DNA from: Scleroderma bovista
Taxonomy: Eukaryota; Basidiomycota; Agaricomycetes; Boletales; Sclerodermataceae
Direction: 5' to 3'
Assembly (NCBI GenBank): GCA_037178675.1
Contig: JAYMGJ010000501.1
Span: forward strand, 1-25,068
Length of the DNA stretch: 25,068 nucleotides
Shown here: piece by piece, positions 10,578 through 20,757 of the stretch
How the letters are laid out: every line of letters starts with the position of its first letter
How positions within the stretch are numbered: the first letter of the stretch is position 1
The notes under the pieces: generated by a model
Database searches by the model: none
The model's input: the letters and a program-made list of their open reading frames with translations, nothing else
Told to the model about the DNA's origin: nothing
Translations under genes and position numbers: made by a program

Positions 10578-11452
10578 CCCCCTTCCAATTTCTGGATTCC
10601 ACCCATCATCCCTCTTTATTCACACCATGTGCCGATGCCATCTGCAAGCAAAATCTCCTGAACAACCTCCTGCTCCCACTGTGCCAGTGGCTCCTGAAGC
10701 ACCCATGGCTGCACATACACCTGCCCCCCAAGCCTGACCTCTTTGCAATCTTCGCTTGCCACAGTGTTATCGTAATGGTAACGCTGAACAGGATACTGAC
10801 ACAGGAGAGACTGGAGAGTACATTGATATCCATGGTGATTCTGACGATGCTTCCAATGATTCACAGTTGGAGCAAGGACCTCAACATACTACAAGCCCTA
10901 CTACTACAGCTGTCAATACAGCCATTACTGACCCGTTAGCCACTGGTCAATCCAGTCAAAGCAGACCAATTCGGAAAGCGAAGAATGTCGCATACAATAT
11001 CCGCCACTTTTTTAGAAGGGGGAAGGAACATACACTGTGTTCACCCTGTGAGTGAGTTCATTTATTTTACTGAAGCTTGTAACTTTGTGTTGCTGATACA
11101 TATTACATGGACAATCAGCAACTTGCCTTAGAAAATCCTGCAATTGGTCCTGTATTTAGCCCCAGAACCTCGACTACTTCACTTTGCAGCCACTTGGAGG
11201 CGATGCATACACTCCCATATGTGATTCAACTCCAGGAGCAGGGCTGGCTGGTCCAGTCAAAACTACTCAAGGCCGCTTTCTCTTTGGGATACACTTACAA
11301 CAGTCTCAAAGCTGCACTGAAAAGATATGAAAGGGTTTGGGTGGCTGCTCCCTCAGATGAGGTGCATTCAACCCAGGAGCTTCTGGAGGTCTGGCAAGAC
11401 TCCCAAGAGATGGGGAGACTAGGAGAACTAAGGAGAGTAGAGGTGTTCAGTC

Positions 11453-11600
11453 ACTCCAGGACTGAGCTCAAACATATACACAGGAAAGAGGGAGATTGCT
11501 TAGTAAGCTAGTACAAGCCTACATAAGCTAAGGTAAGGGAGTCCAGTGTCAGTACTACTATCAGCAACTCTACACACCTAGAGACAGGACAGTCTCTACA
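11453..11600 (+). mobile_element. LTR 3'-end fragment inserted in the hAT gene
   Basis: This stretch matches the reverse complement of about 14213-14347 over roughly 145 bases with scattered mismatches and small indels. It includes GGAAAGAGGGA, TTGCTTAGTAAGCTA, TACAAGCCTACAT and the end GTCTCTACA. The shared end is the terminus of the LTR at 14213-14687. Similarity stops upstream of 11453, although hAT-like coding stops earlier (about 11325), so 11325-11452 may be diverged or unrelated inserted DNA. It interrupts the hAT frame between the BED region and the core. Confidence 0.65.
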
Positions 11601-13259
11601 GCGCTCACACTCCCCAACTCAACAATTGATAATCTCCCTCCTCCACCACCTGAAGATGGGGACAATATCCCATTGCGCCTTGGGCCCAAGGTAGACCTTG
11701 GCGCTGACATACCAGAATTCTCCCTCACGGCTTTGCACAATTATCTTGTGAGGTTCATTGTCACAGATGACCAAGTACGTGCCATGTAACCTGTTTGGGT
11801 CAATTTCCTACTGAGCATTTTGTACCATTACTTGTCAATCCAGGCCATTCATGTAATGGAATGCCCAGAATTTCAGCAGCTGCTCCTCCTCCTGCACAAC
11901 AATCTCAAAGATTCTGATATACCTCACCACACAAAGATGCAGGAGCTCGTTCTTCAAGCATGGCAGGATTACTTTGTGGCACTTAAAGCCAACCTCAAGG
12001 TCAGTCACCAATCAGTTTGTGGGTTTGCTCTTAGTTCAATGATTGGTTCTGCTACAGAAAGCTGTGGGAGAAGTTTCTTTCACATCAGACCTGTGGTCTG
12101 CAGACAATCTTGATTCGTATCTGGCCATGACAGCACACTGGATTGGACGAGACGAAAAAACAGGTGTGCTTACAATGAAGGCCGCACTCATTGCATTCCA
12201 CTATCTCCCTTCCCATCACACTGGTGAAGAAATCGTGAAGACTATGCTATATCTCATTGATCATGTCAAGGTCGCGATGGCAAGCGTAAGTGTCCAACTG
12301 AGCCAGTAGACCCTTATTCATATCCAATTAGATGGGGCACTTTACTCTTGACAACGCCTCAAATAACAATACAGCCATGCAGAAGCTTGCACAACTCTTA
12401 TTGGACAAATGTGAATTTACATTTGATCCCAATGAATGTCAGATTCACTGCTTTCCCCATATCATGCATATCTGTGTACACCATACCATTGACAAGTACA
12501 CAGATGCCAATTTCACCAATGTTGCAGCTCAATGGTTCAATGCACTTCAGCAGCCTATCAACAAAACTGCATATCTTAGGGCTGTGCAACAGGATCCTAT
12601 TGAGCTTGGTAGGGAATGTGTGCGTGCTCTTCGCACTTCAGGCCAGCATTGATCCAATTTCCACCAAACCATTCAAAGTGGCAATGAGAACCAGTCCTTC
12701 ACTAGTGATGGTGAATGTATCAATCTCCCAGTTGTACAACTTCTTCAAGATGTCAGGACCCACTGGGACTCTACATATTTCATGATCAATCATCTTCATA
12801 CCCTATGCCAGGTTTGTCAAGGTATCACTTCGAAACTTTCAGCTAACGCATGCACTTACTGCTAGGCTTTTGAACTTTTCATGGCTGCACCAAGAAACAC
12901 AGATGTTGCCCACCACAAGATGGCACTGCTTGATTGGGAAGTGCTGCAAGATCTCGAGTTTATTTTGGAGGTCAGTCCTTACAACTTGTTAGTTGTTGTA
13001 GATGACACTTTCCCTTGGGTCACTGTGTTGTGTACTCTTTGTTGTGGTATATAAAGACAAACCTTCTCCCTCTCTTACCAAATGACACTACACTTTTCCA
13101 TACTCACTATGACTTACATGAAGGCCTCCTCCATCGCCCAGCAAACAATGTTGGGAGAGCATTGCCTGCTCCTTGGCGGTACTCTACCTGCATATGAAAC
13201 ATTTGTGGCTCAATGGCAGGCGATGGCAACATCACCGAACCACCCACATGTTGAAAGAC

Positions 13260-13830
13260 CTACTTTGTCACTACCATTCTCTAGGCTTACTGTTAGTTTC
13301 CTTATTTGTGCAACAAGTATCCTTATGTAAGCACGGAGGATTTTTCATCTGCTCAAGGACTCTTTTCACCTCAGTGTTCCACACCAGACACTGAGGTAAG
13401 ATACCAGTTACACACTCATTTACTTAGTACTAACCTACTTAAGTTGCCTCTGAGCTAGGTTGGTTATATCTATAGTGTTCCACACCAGACACTGAGTTGC
13501 CTCTGAGCTAGCTAGTCCCTGTGCACGAGCCATCTAACAAAACCACAACTGGCCCCTTTCATCCAAGAGGGACTTTCCTGGGCAACAAGCTATCATAAAC
13601 ATATGCAGGCCAACAAAGCCTATCTATTTGCAATGTGTAGGTCGAGTATTACTCTGCAATGTTTAGCTAAATTTACCCTGTTGAACCTCAAAAGTTGTTG
13701 ACCCTTCCATCCAGTTCTCATGGGTGCAGACACACTGGAACGCTGAATTTTTGTCAGTGAAAGAACACATCTTAGCAAAGGCAGGTCTTTGGATTCATTC
13801 AAGCATGCCAGTTGACTTTAACCAATAACT
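13260..13830. repeat. Non-hAT segment with interleaved short direct repeats
   Basis: The hAT coding stops after HPHVERPTL and resumes near 13850. In between, a 23-bp word starting AGTGTTCCACACC is present at 13373-13395 and 13474-13496. The 17-bp word AGTTGCCTCTGAGCTAG is at 13442-13458 and 13495-13511. No open frame is convincing. I read it as inserted or rearranged DNA. Confidence 0.4.
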
Positions 13831-14212
13831 CAGATGAATGAATACCACACCAAGTACCCTACCTCCAACCCACTGTCAAGTCCTGAACCTGCCCAGCCAC
13901 ATGCATTTATGACACTGGCTTCATGGTACAGCCTCCCAAATATGCAAATTGCCCCCAGCACCAAGGAACAAGAGGATTCTGGGAAACAATCTGTTGAAGA
14001 TGAATTTGTTTCATACATTGCCATGATCTCTTATCAGAATGCTGATGTGCTTGCATTCTGGAAGGTGAGATCTCATTGCCAGCATACTGCATCTGCTGAT
14101 GTACCACTCAGTTGGAACGTCTCAGGTACCCCACTATTTTCCGGATGGCAATGGATTACTTGCCAATCCAAGCATCAACTGTCCCTTGCGAGCATGTGTT
14201 CTCATCAAGCAC

Positions 14213-14687
14213 TGTAGAGACAGTCCTGTCTCTAGGTGTAGAATTGGTAGTACTGATACTGGACTCTTACCTTAGCTATGTAGGCTTGTACTTAGCTTAC
14301 TAAGCAACTTCCCTCTTTCCTCTGTATATGTTTGATCTCAGTCTGGAGTGCCAATGCTGACCCTGATGATGACCTACCCTAGCATTCCTGTTTGTATTGA
14401 TTCATTCTATTATATTTGTCTACTGCTTGTCATATTTATATCTGCTACTTGTAGTACTTTAATACTAGCACTTGCAATCTGCTTTTCAAGAGTGAAATAA
14501 GTAGGGACTAAGTGAGTCATAAGCAGAAAATAAGTAGATTAAGCATGGATTAAGCAGATGTTAAGTGTAGAGATCTACTTATCCAAGTGTTGTGTTGCTT
14601 ACTATCTGTTGGGTTGGTCAAGTAGCTTAAGTAACGGTTAAGTAACTGTCAAGTTAGGTTAAGCAAAGTCAGGTTTTACTGATGACA
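14213..14687 (-). mobile_element. Solo LTR-like element truncating the hAT gene
   Basis: On the minus strand it begins TGTCATCAGTA and ends GTCTCTACA, that is TG..CA ends. The flanking 5-mers are AGCAC (14208-14212) and ACCAC (14688-14692), possibly a degenerate target duplication. The U3-like part (about 14495-14670) has many CTTAA/CTTAC words (TAAG on the plus strand), like the LTR at 152. The 145 bases at its terminal end match 11453-11600 in inverted orientation. No internal retrotransposon genes accompany it. Confidence 0.6.
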
Positions 14688-15110
14688 ACCACCACTCACG
14701 AGTCACCACCATTGAATGCTGCCACCATGACCACCCAGATGATGACAATGACAGCAACCACCACTCGACGACCTGCCACCAGTGTCAATGATGCAATGGT
14801 GATGGCCACCCAGGTGACAATGATGGCTTCGCCCACCACCTGGACAACCCACCACAAGCATTGATTTGATTTGAAAATAAGGGTTCCAGTGATCCTCTGA
14901 TTCTGCCACAATCATGATGTACATGTCTGGAGACCCTTCCTGAGCTGATAGGTAATGCTCTGGATGATCTGCTTTTGGCTGATTGTTTATCAATGCAAGG
15001 CCATCTGCCTCCTCCTTTAGAGTGATCTGAGAAGGCTCAATAGCCAATCCCTGCTAGTAGTCTGTATGAGAAGGAAGATTCATGACTCAGACAAGAATGA
15101 AGTAGTTGAA
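14688..15110. other. Stretch with low-complexity ACC/CCA-rich frames; no assigned gene
   Basis: On the plus strand 14682-14864 encodes a Thr/Met-rich frame (CAC/ACC repetition). On the minus strand 14703-15047 is open for 114 codons: the start GLALINNQPKADHPEHYLSA looks protein-like, while its end is a His/Gly-rich antisense of the same low-complexity DNA. I do not recognise either. The minus frame could be a remnant of a retrotransposon or a gene fragment. Confidence 0.25.
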
Positions 15111-15115
15111 CTGTA

Positions 15116-15505
15116 TATTTGTTTCTCAGATAATAAAATTATTTCATCCACATTATCAATTGATAACAGACTGAGCAGCAGATGATAATTGGCTGATCAC
15201 AGAATGACATAAAGATATCATTGGATATTTCTTTCTCAGAGTAACAACATTATTACACAAATATTATCAACTGGTGACAGACTGAGCAATAGATGATAAT
15301 TGGTTGATCACAGAATGACATAAAGATATCATTGGATATTTCTTTCTCAGAGTAACAACATTATTACACAAATACTATCAACTGGTGACAGACTGAGCAA
15401 TAGGTGATAATTGGCTGATCACAGAATGACATAAAGATATCATTGGAAATTTCTTTCTCAGAGTAATAAAATTATTACACAAACATTAACAATGGATGAC
15501 AGGCC
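15116..15505. repeat. Tandem repeat, 111-bp unit, about 3.5 copies
   Basis: The marker GATAATTGG(C/T)TGATCACAG starts at 15184, 15295 and 15406, exactly 111 bases apart. TTTCTTTCTCAGAGTAA and ATTATTACACAAA recur in step. The two central units are nearly identical and the outer ones more diverged. The unit is AT-rich and has no coding potential. Confidence 0.9.
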
Positions 15506-16500
15506 AGGAGACAGACAATAAGGGCTGGTACACCCATAAAAGGTCAGTCTGCAGTTATATACCCTTGTCACTAAGTCACTTTCTGACACCAGCTTGATCA
15601 ACAAAAGATAATCATACACTGCAAGCATTGCTCAGTATTTTCTCAGGAAATATGAAGAAAAAAAAGAATAAAGAGATACTATGTTTTCTTGCCTGTCTTT
15701 GGAGTTAAAATTGAAATATTACATGTTATTGTTGTTGTCTGATGTACCAGAGAACATACATCAACAACATTCTTATTTTGTTTAGCACAAATATTCAATA
15801 TGTTATCTTGACCTGATCTCTGATGAAACAGGCAAACAAAATTAAGTATTCTCCCTCTTGTGTTTATGGCATATTTTGGTATTTCAGAATTAATTATTCA
15901 AACCTAGAACATAATGCAAAAAAAAACAAATGTAATTTGAGAAAACATCCAATGATTAGGATACATGATTTCCCACAGCTTTTCCAAATAAAATATTACC
16001 ACCTCATGACAAGAATATACATGATATAATAAGATGTTCTCAACCACAGCACACCAAAAAACACATATATAGTTTCTGCAAGGAACATTGAAATATATGA
16101 TAATTCAACATGGAATCTTTCTCTGACAAAAATACACAGCAAGTATTTTTCAATGTTCTAAAGCTAAAAATTGAATAAAGAGATACTCTATTTCACAAAA
16201 TATCTGTTTGGAAAATATGCTATGTATATTGAGCCATAACACTCTAGCCATCCCATCAGCATCCAGGAAAAATGAAGAAAAATTTATTGTTTCCTATTAA
16301 TATGTTTTCTGAAAAGATATAGTGTCTTATTTCTAATAAAACATTATGGAACACTTGCTGTGACATTTAATATGATTATATCATGATTTCTATTTAGATA
16401 TTTAGCATATTTTATAATGTGTCCAATGGCAGACTGTACATTCTGACAAACCCAGTTCTTGGAGGTCTGGATATCCTATGGTGTTTGTGCCCTTCATTTA
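15506..16500. other. AT-rich non-coding stretch
   Basis: It is the most AT-rich part of the window, with poly-A/T runs and only short frames. The word GAATAAAGAGATACT occurs at about 15666 and again near 16173, with similar neighbours (AAAATTGAA), hinting at an old internal duplication. Two TATA-like words lie at about 15535-15565 but no gene follows them. Confidence 0.4.
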
Positions 16501-17650
16501 TAATAAATGAATGTCATGATTCTGGTTGAGTGAGTCATACTCTAGTGTAGGAAATTCACATCAGCTCAATTTGAGAAAACAACAGGCAAAAGAAAGAAAA
16601 CATGTCAGTGACCACAGAAGTTGAAGTTATATAAGCCAAGAACAAAATGGCACACAGGACAAGTAAGTTTCTTGTGCATAAATTGTTTGTGCATACTCTT
16701 GAGGGCAAGGCAGGTGAGAGGTGCAGCATACAGGTCAACCAGTTGGGTCACTATGGGGCACAAAACAGACATACAGATATAAGAGAGTAGACTCACTGTT
16801 TAAGCAACTGGTAAAGCAATATTAAAGAATTTGTTAGTTGAGAATCACAACAGTGAACCCAAATTGACCTACATACTATGAAAATCCTTCTGGAAAAGAG
16901 TATTGATATGTGAGATATGATTGGCACAGCCAATAATTATCAAGACCAGATCTCCTCAGCTCTCACTTGGGGGTCCAGGAGGGTCAGGGGACTAGTGCAG
17001 AGTTAAGTCCAGACACCAATCAGTGCAGAAAATTAGTCCAGAGTTTGGGAAGCATTTCTGGAGCCAGGACAAATTCCCATGAGTTCAGGACTTTGCTAGG
17101 AGGCAGAGGGCTGAAAGTGAGAGAGACTGCCAGACTCACCTAGTGGAGCTGCAAGACAGACTCCAGACAAGCCAAACAGCTGTGGGAGCCATGCAGATGT
17201 ATTGAGTGTATGCATGAACTGGAAATGGGATGGAAACACCTGTAAATGAAATGGAAAGCATCAGAATGCATCAAATGAAACAGAAAACATGAAACTCACC
17301 ATATGCACTTGAAAACAAGACATCTAAGCATCCTAGTCAATGGGGACAAGTCAGAACAGGTGATGTCAACATGTACTCACTGTGGAACATGTCAGTTGAT
17401 GTGTCAAAGACTGGAAGTTGAAGGATTACCTTTGGAGAGGTTGAGAGCACATGTAAGAGGACAAATGAGCTGATTGTGGCAAGCATTGAGGCCAAGAGAG
17501 CTGGTGACAAAATGGAGGTGATGGTGATGTGGGAAGCACAGTGAACAGTGGCAGCATTGACTCAAAAGAACATGAAACAAAGACTCACCAGTGTTGTCTG
17601 AGCCACCCATCCAACCTGAAAGGCATCATGGATGTGCCAAGCATTCAATG
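16500..17650 (-). ncRNA. Candidate spliced minus-strand transcript, non-coding or decayed gene
   Basis: Several consensus introns lie in a row on the minus strand: 17333-17380 (GTGAGTACATG..GACTAG, 48 nt), 17240-17299 (GTGAGTTTCATG..TTTACAG, 60 nt), a donor GTGAGTCTGG at 17134-17139, another at about 17588, and GTGAGTCTAC..CCATAG near 16750-16800. The exons between are short: 17300-17332 is 33 nt and 17140-17239 is 100 nt. Joined, these two encode a frame of about 43 codons (MLRCLVFKCI...) that resembles nothing I know. It could be a spliced long non-coding RNA, a young orphan gene or a decayed one. Chance GTGAGT words cannot be excluded. Confidence 0.3.
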
Positions 17651-18042
17651 CACCAGAAATGGTCAGCATACTCCAAAAGTCTCAGTAGTGATGGTGGTGG
17701 TACTAGGGGACTTACAAGGCAGTAGTGGTCAAGTGAACAATCAAGTTGGTGGGTGGTGGTGGGTGGGTGAGGGGACTTGGTAAAATTTGTGAGCTGTGGT
17801 TTTACATTATGCACATATTGGAATCAAACATTGGACATAAGCTGGAGATGATAGACATCAGCAAAACAACCCTCCTCTGGACAGCACTGGACAGCACTGG
17901 CCAGAATCCCAGAGCCCCAGCCACTCCCAACAAGGTACCTAACTGGCTAGCTCTGTCTAGACTGTTCCAGTCCATCCCAGAGCCACCAAGGCTGTGGGAG
18001 TCTGGCATTTTACCAGCTGTTTCTTCAAGTACCATTTGTGTC
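17651..18042. other. No recognisable gene
   Basis: There are short frames on both strands, a GGTGGTGGGTGG-rich stretch at about 17740-17780 and a GGACAGCACT direct duplication near 17879-17898. Nothing can be assigned. Confidence 0.3.
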
Positions 18043-18158
18043 AACAAGATCTCACAGACTGTCACAGATTACTCCAGCTTGGACCAGATTGGGTACTGTA
18101 AACAAGATCTCACAGATTGTCACAGGTTACTCCAGTTTGGACCAGATTGGATACAGAA
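18043..18158. repeat. Direct tandem duplication, 58-bp unit, two copies
   Basis: AACAAGATCTCACAGA starts at 18043 and 18101. The two 58-bp units differ at a few positions (for example AGCTTGGACC against AGTTTGGACC). There is no coding role evident. It lies 3' of the DUF6532 gene. Confidence 0.85.
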
Positions 18159-18309
18159 ATGAATTGGTAGTATAGTAGATATAGCTGAACAGGATCACAT
18201 GCTAATCAAGATCTACATTGAAACTGGTTGTTGTCCCCACTGAGCCCCCATTCCTGAACCAAACAGTATTTAATTTTACTGAGTTTGACACCTAGTGTTT
18301 AATGGTACA

Positions 18310-19662
18310 CACCTTCCAATCTTCACCCATTGCATGCAAAGTGCTTTTGTCTTAGCACAATGAACAATGGACGTGTCACATTTTGCCATGAGACTGAGTA
18401 TGTCAACATAGACATCTGTATAGATGTCTCATTTGAATGTGACTTCCTTTCCCTCCATGACCTCATCCAATGCAAGCTTAATCTAGTATTTATGTTTCAG
18501 CACATAGAATGAAGGGTTAGAAGAAAAATGTACAGCAGTTGCCACAAACACAACAGCAGGGCATGGGACTTCACTCTCGAAAACCTCTGGGAAAAGATTG
18601 GCCACAGCATTAGTACTGGTGTAGAAAAAATTGATGATGAGGGTGGATAATGTGGGGTGTGCAAGATTATTCATGCAACCCTATAAACCAAGGTTAGTGG
18701 GTTGTTCCTCAAAGTTGGCAACTTACCTCTTCGTCAATCCCATGCTTTAGGAAGTCACTGTGCTCAAGGAGACTTCTCGCAATATCGGCATTAGTTTGAT
18801 GGTGATTTTCAGTGTCCCATGTGTAACATTCATGGACATAAGTGCAGGCTTTCTTTTTGAGGGCAGAGTGCCAATTTCTGAGGTCTTCCCAGAGCTGAAC
18901 AATGATCAGATAGCTTGTCGGTGTCCCTATCCCTGAATGCACCAGTTTTGTGATCCCTGGCATAGATTGGGGCCACCACCCTTGGCAAATCATGTATATT
19001 AGTATTGATACCTGCAGATCATCACATACCATCAGGAATTAGCAATCCTTGTGAGCAACGCTCAGTGATAGCTTCATTCATGTATTTGGCAGCCTTGTGA
19101 TTAAAGTCTCCATGTAGTGGAAACGAGTTGACAGATGCAACATCACAGTGAGAGATTTGCTTGGCACACTCTATGATATCACGGACAGGTGGGGAGTAAT
19201 GTTGGTGCTGTGACAGATCCGCGTTGCTATCAGCCATTATGCCAGGGGTATTAGATGTGGTGACAAGTGGGGGATCAACAGGTAAAGTCTCAGCAGTGGA
19301 TACAGGCTGACGGAGACCCAAACTGGTGGATTCTTGATCATCCAAGGTATCAGCCAAGTTATTGGTATGGCTGACACAGTGGGAAGCTTGAGAGGAGGCT
19401 TGAGAACTCTGTTGGTTGCATACAGCCAGAAGTTGCACGTTATCCGGAAGTGCTGGGGCATGGTTGCGCTGGTGATGCTCTGCAACAATGTCTTCGACAT
19501 CTCCTAATCATATCATCAATACAATAGATAGCCCACTTGTAAACTTACTTCAAGTAGTTGTGGGTCCAGAGATAGGGCTGTCCTTGGACTGAGGTGCAAC
19601 AGATTGAGAACGCATGTCAGTAAGTTGACCGCCATGCCTGGTAGTTTCGCCTTGGCGCCCGG
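18310..19662 (-). pseudogene. DUF6532-domain protein gene, nearly complete but with in-frame stops
   Basis: Exons fitting GT..AG introns are 19549-19662, 19030-19503, 18943-18980, 18727-18894, 18534-18680 and about 18310-18482. Joined, they read SQSVAPQSKDSPISGPTTT, DVEDIVAEHHQRNHAPALP, a Ser/Thr-rich linker, AAKYMNEAITERCSQGLLIP-DGWWPQSMPG-ITKL-LWEDLRNWHSALKKKA, IARSLLEHSDFLKHGIDEE, NLAHPTLSTLIINFFYTS, LFPEVFESEVPCPAVVF and IKLALDEVMEGKEVTFK. A TGA (18429-18431) follows, then DIYTDVYVDILSLMAKCD. From memory this is the fungal DUF6532 core, whose function is unknown; the family is multicopy in Agaricomycetes. A second TGA is at 19550-19552. All four later introns keep frame, so decay is recent or mild. 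The first exon and the start are not secure. The few stops might be tolerated only if edited or read through; I treat it as a pseudogene. Confidence 0.7.
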
Positions 19663-19789
19663 CTTGTCATAATTTGTTAGTGTGACGACAATTCATATTA
19701 TGTTGATCTGCTTACTTTATTGACTTTGCAATCTGGGCAAATCTGGAGTCAACAAAATAGTTGAGTATCAATCAGTATTGAGACAACAT
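19663..19789. other. Transition between the DUF6532 gene and the satellite
   Basis: On the minus strand a GTAAGC donor near 19710-19720 and a CACTAAC branch-like word about 15 nt before an AG at 19663 could be a further intron. An upstream minus-strand exon might then read VDSRFAQIAKSI. Nothing else is supported. Confidence 0.25.
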
Positions 19790-20475
19790 GCACATACTGT
19801 CACTGTGGAGCCCATGTACCTTGGTAGGCCGTGATACATGGCCAACGGAGGTTGACAATTGGCCGTGGCGTACGGCCAGCGGAGGATGGGCTGAACTAGG
19901 GAGTGTGACCATGATGGACGACTGGGCCCTATAGTAGGTGTCGCCATGCGGTTTGCATGGGCTGAGTATAGAGTGGCACGTTGCTTCATGGGTGGGCCCA
20001 TGTCTCTACATACCGTGTTGCCATAGTGCCAGTGTAATATGGCCCCACGGCAGGTACACTCAATGTTGGCATGGCTTCTGTACGGCAATTGTAAATACCG
20101 TGTGGCAACAATGGGTGTGTACGGTCGCCGTGCGGCTACGGTACACACATACTGTACACACACAATATGTATGATCGCCGTGTTGCCACGGTATACAGAC
20201 ACCGCGTGAACACGGTGTGTACGGTCGCCGTGTGGCGACGGTACACGGACACCGTGCCAACACGGTGCCTACGGTTGCCGTGGCCACGGTACACAGATAC
20301 CGTACCCACACGGTGTGTACTGTCACCGTGTGGCTACGGTACACAGATATCGTGCCCAGACAATATGTACGGTTGCCGTGGGGCCACGGTACACGCACAC
20401 CGTGGCCACACGGTATGTACATTTGCCGTGTGGACACGGTACACGGCCACCATGCCACCACATTGTGTACGGTCG

Positions 20476-20602
20476 GATACCACTGACAAAGAAACGGACT
20501 GCCGGCGATGTTTGGTCATCACGGCTGGCGCAGCAGAGCTAGGGCAGGTGGGGGATATCCCGGGTGCCAATGATTTAAGTGCAAAACAACTAATCTCTGC
20601 TC
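20476..20602. other. 127-bp non-repetitive block inside the satellite
   Basis: Elsewhere in the array TGTACGGTCG is directly followed by CCGTGTGGCCACGG. Here a block running from GATACCACTGAC to AATCTCTGCT separates them. It lacks CACGGT words, terminal inverted repeats and an obvious target duplication. It is an insertion or the scar of a rearrangement; I cannot identify its origin. Confidence 0.7.
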
Positions 20603-20719
20603 CCGTGTGGCCACGGTATCTATACCAAGTGGGCACGGTATCCGTGTACCGTGGCCGCACGGTGACTGTCCGTGTGGCTACGGTACACAGATACCGTACC
20701 CACACGGTGTGTACGGTCG

Positions 20720-20757
20720 CCGTGTGGCCACGGTACACACACGCCGTGGCCACACGG
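20720..20757. repeat. Perfect inverted repeat (14-bp arms, 10-nt spacer) within the satellite
   Basis: CCGTGTGGCCACGG (20720-20733) and CCGTGGCCACACGG (20744-20757) are exact reverse complements. The same pair is exact at 21391-21404/21415-21428 and near exact at the equivalent positions of other units. A single strand could form a GC-rich hairpin. Confidence 0.9.

Larger units (their letters stand above)
10627..14212 (+). pseudogene. hAT-family transposase pseudogene (BED finger, RNase H-like core, C-terminal dimerisation region)
   Basis: ATG at 10627 opens a Pro-rich leader with an in-frame TGA at 10735. It continues DSDDASNDS... and AKNVAYNIRHFFRR, then a BED-type finger: HTLCSPC before an intron and LCSHLEAMHTLPYV after it. 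The frame is cut near 11325 and resumes after an LTR fragment with STIDNLPPPPPEDGD, ALHNYLVRFIVTDDQ, (intron 11775-11843) AIHVMECPEFQQLL, (12000-12057) KAVGEVSFTSDLWSADNL, LAMTAHWI, (12286-12331) MGHFTLDNASNNNTAM, HCFPHIMHICVHH, an in-frame TGA at 12650-12652, LLQDVRTHWDSTYFM and (12812-12865) AFELFMAAP. The C-terminal region SVEDEFVSYIAMIS...DVLAFWK, (14065-14111) LERLRYPTIFRMAMDYL..., ends at CEHVFSSS where an LTR begins. The segment expected between about 13260 and 13830 is missing or replaced. hAT transposases cut and paste DNA; this copy is inactive. Confidence 0.85.

Noticed and set aside
15823..16029. 68-codon frame in the AT-rich stretch
   Set aside because: It is Lys/Asn/Ile-rich as expected from base composition, with no domain, start context or splice support.
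18410..18429. Palindrome AGACATCT-GTAT-AGATGTCT as a regulatory site
   Set aside because: It lies within the last DUF6532 exon (reading DIYTDVY on the minus strand) and is explained by coding sequence.
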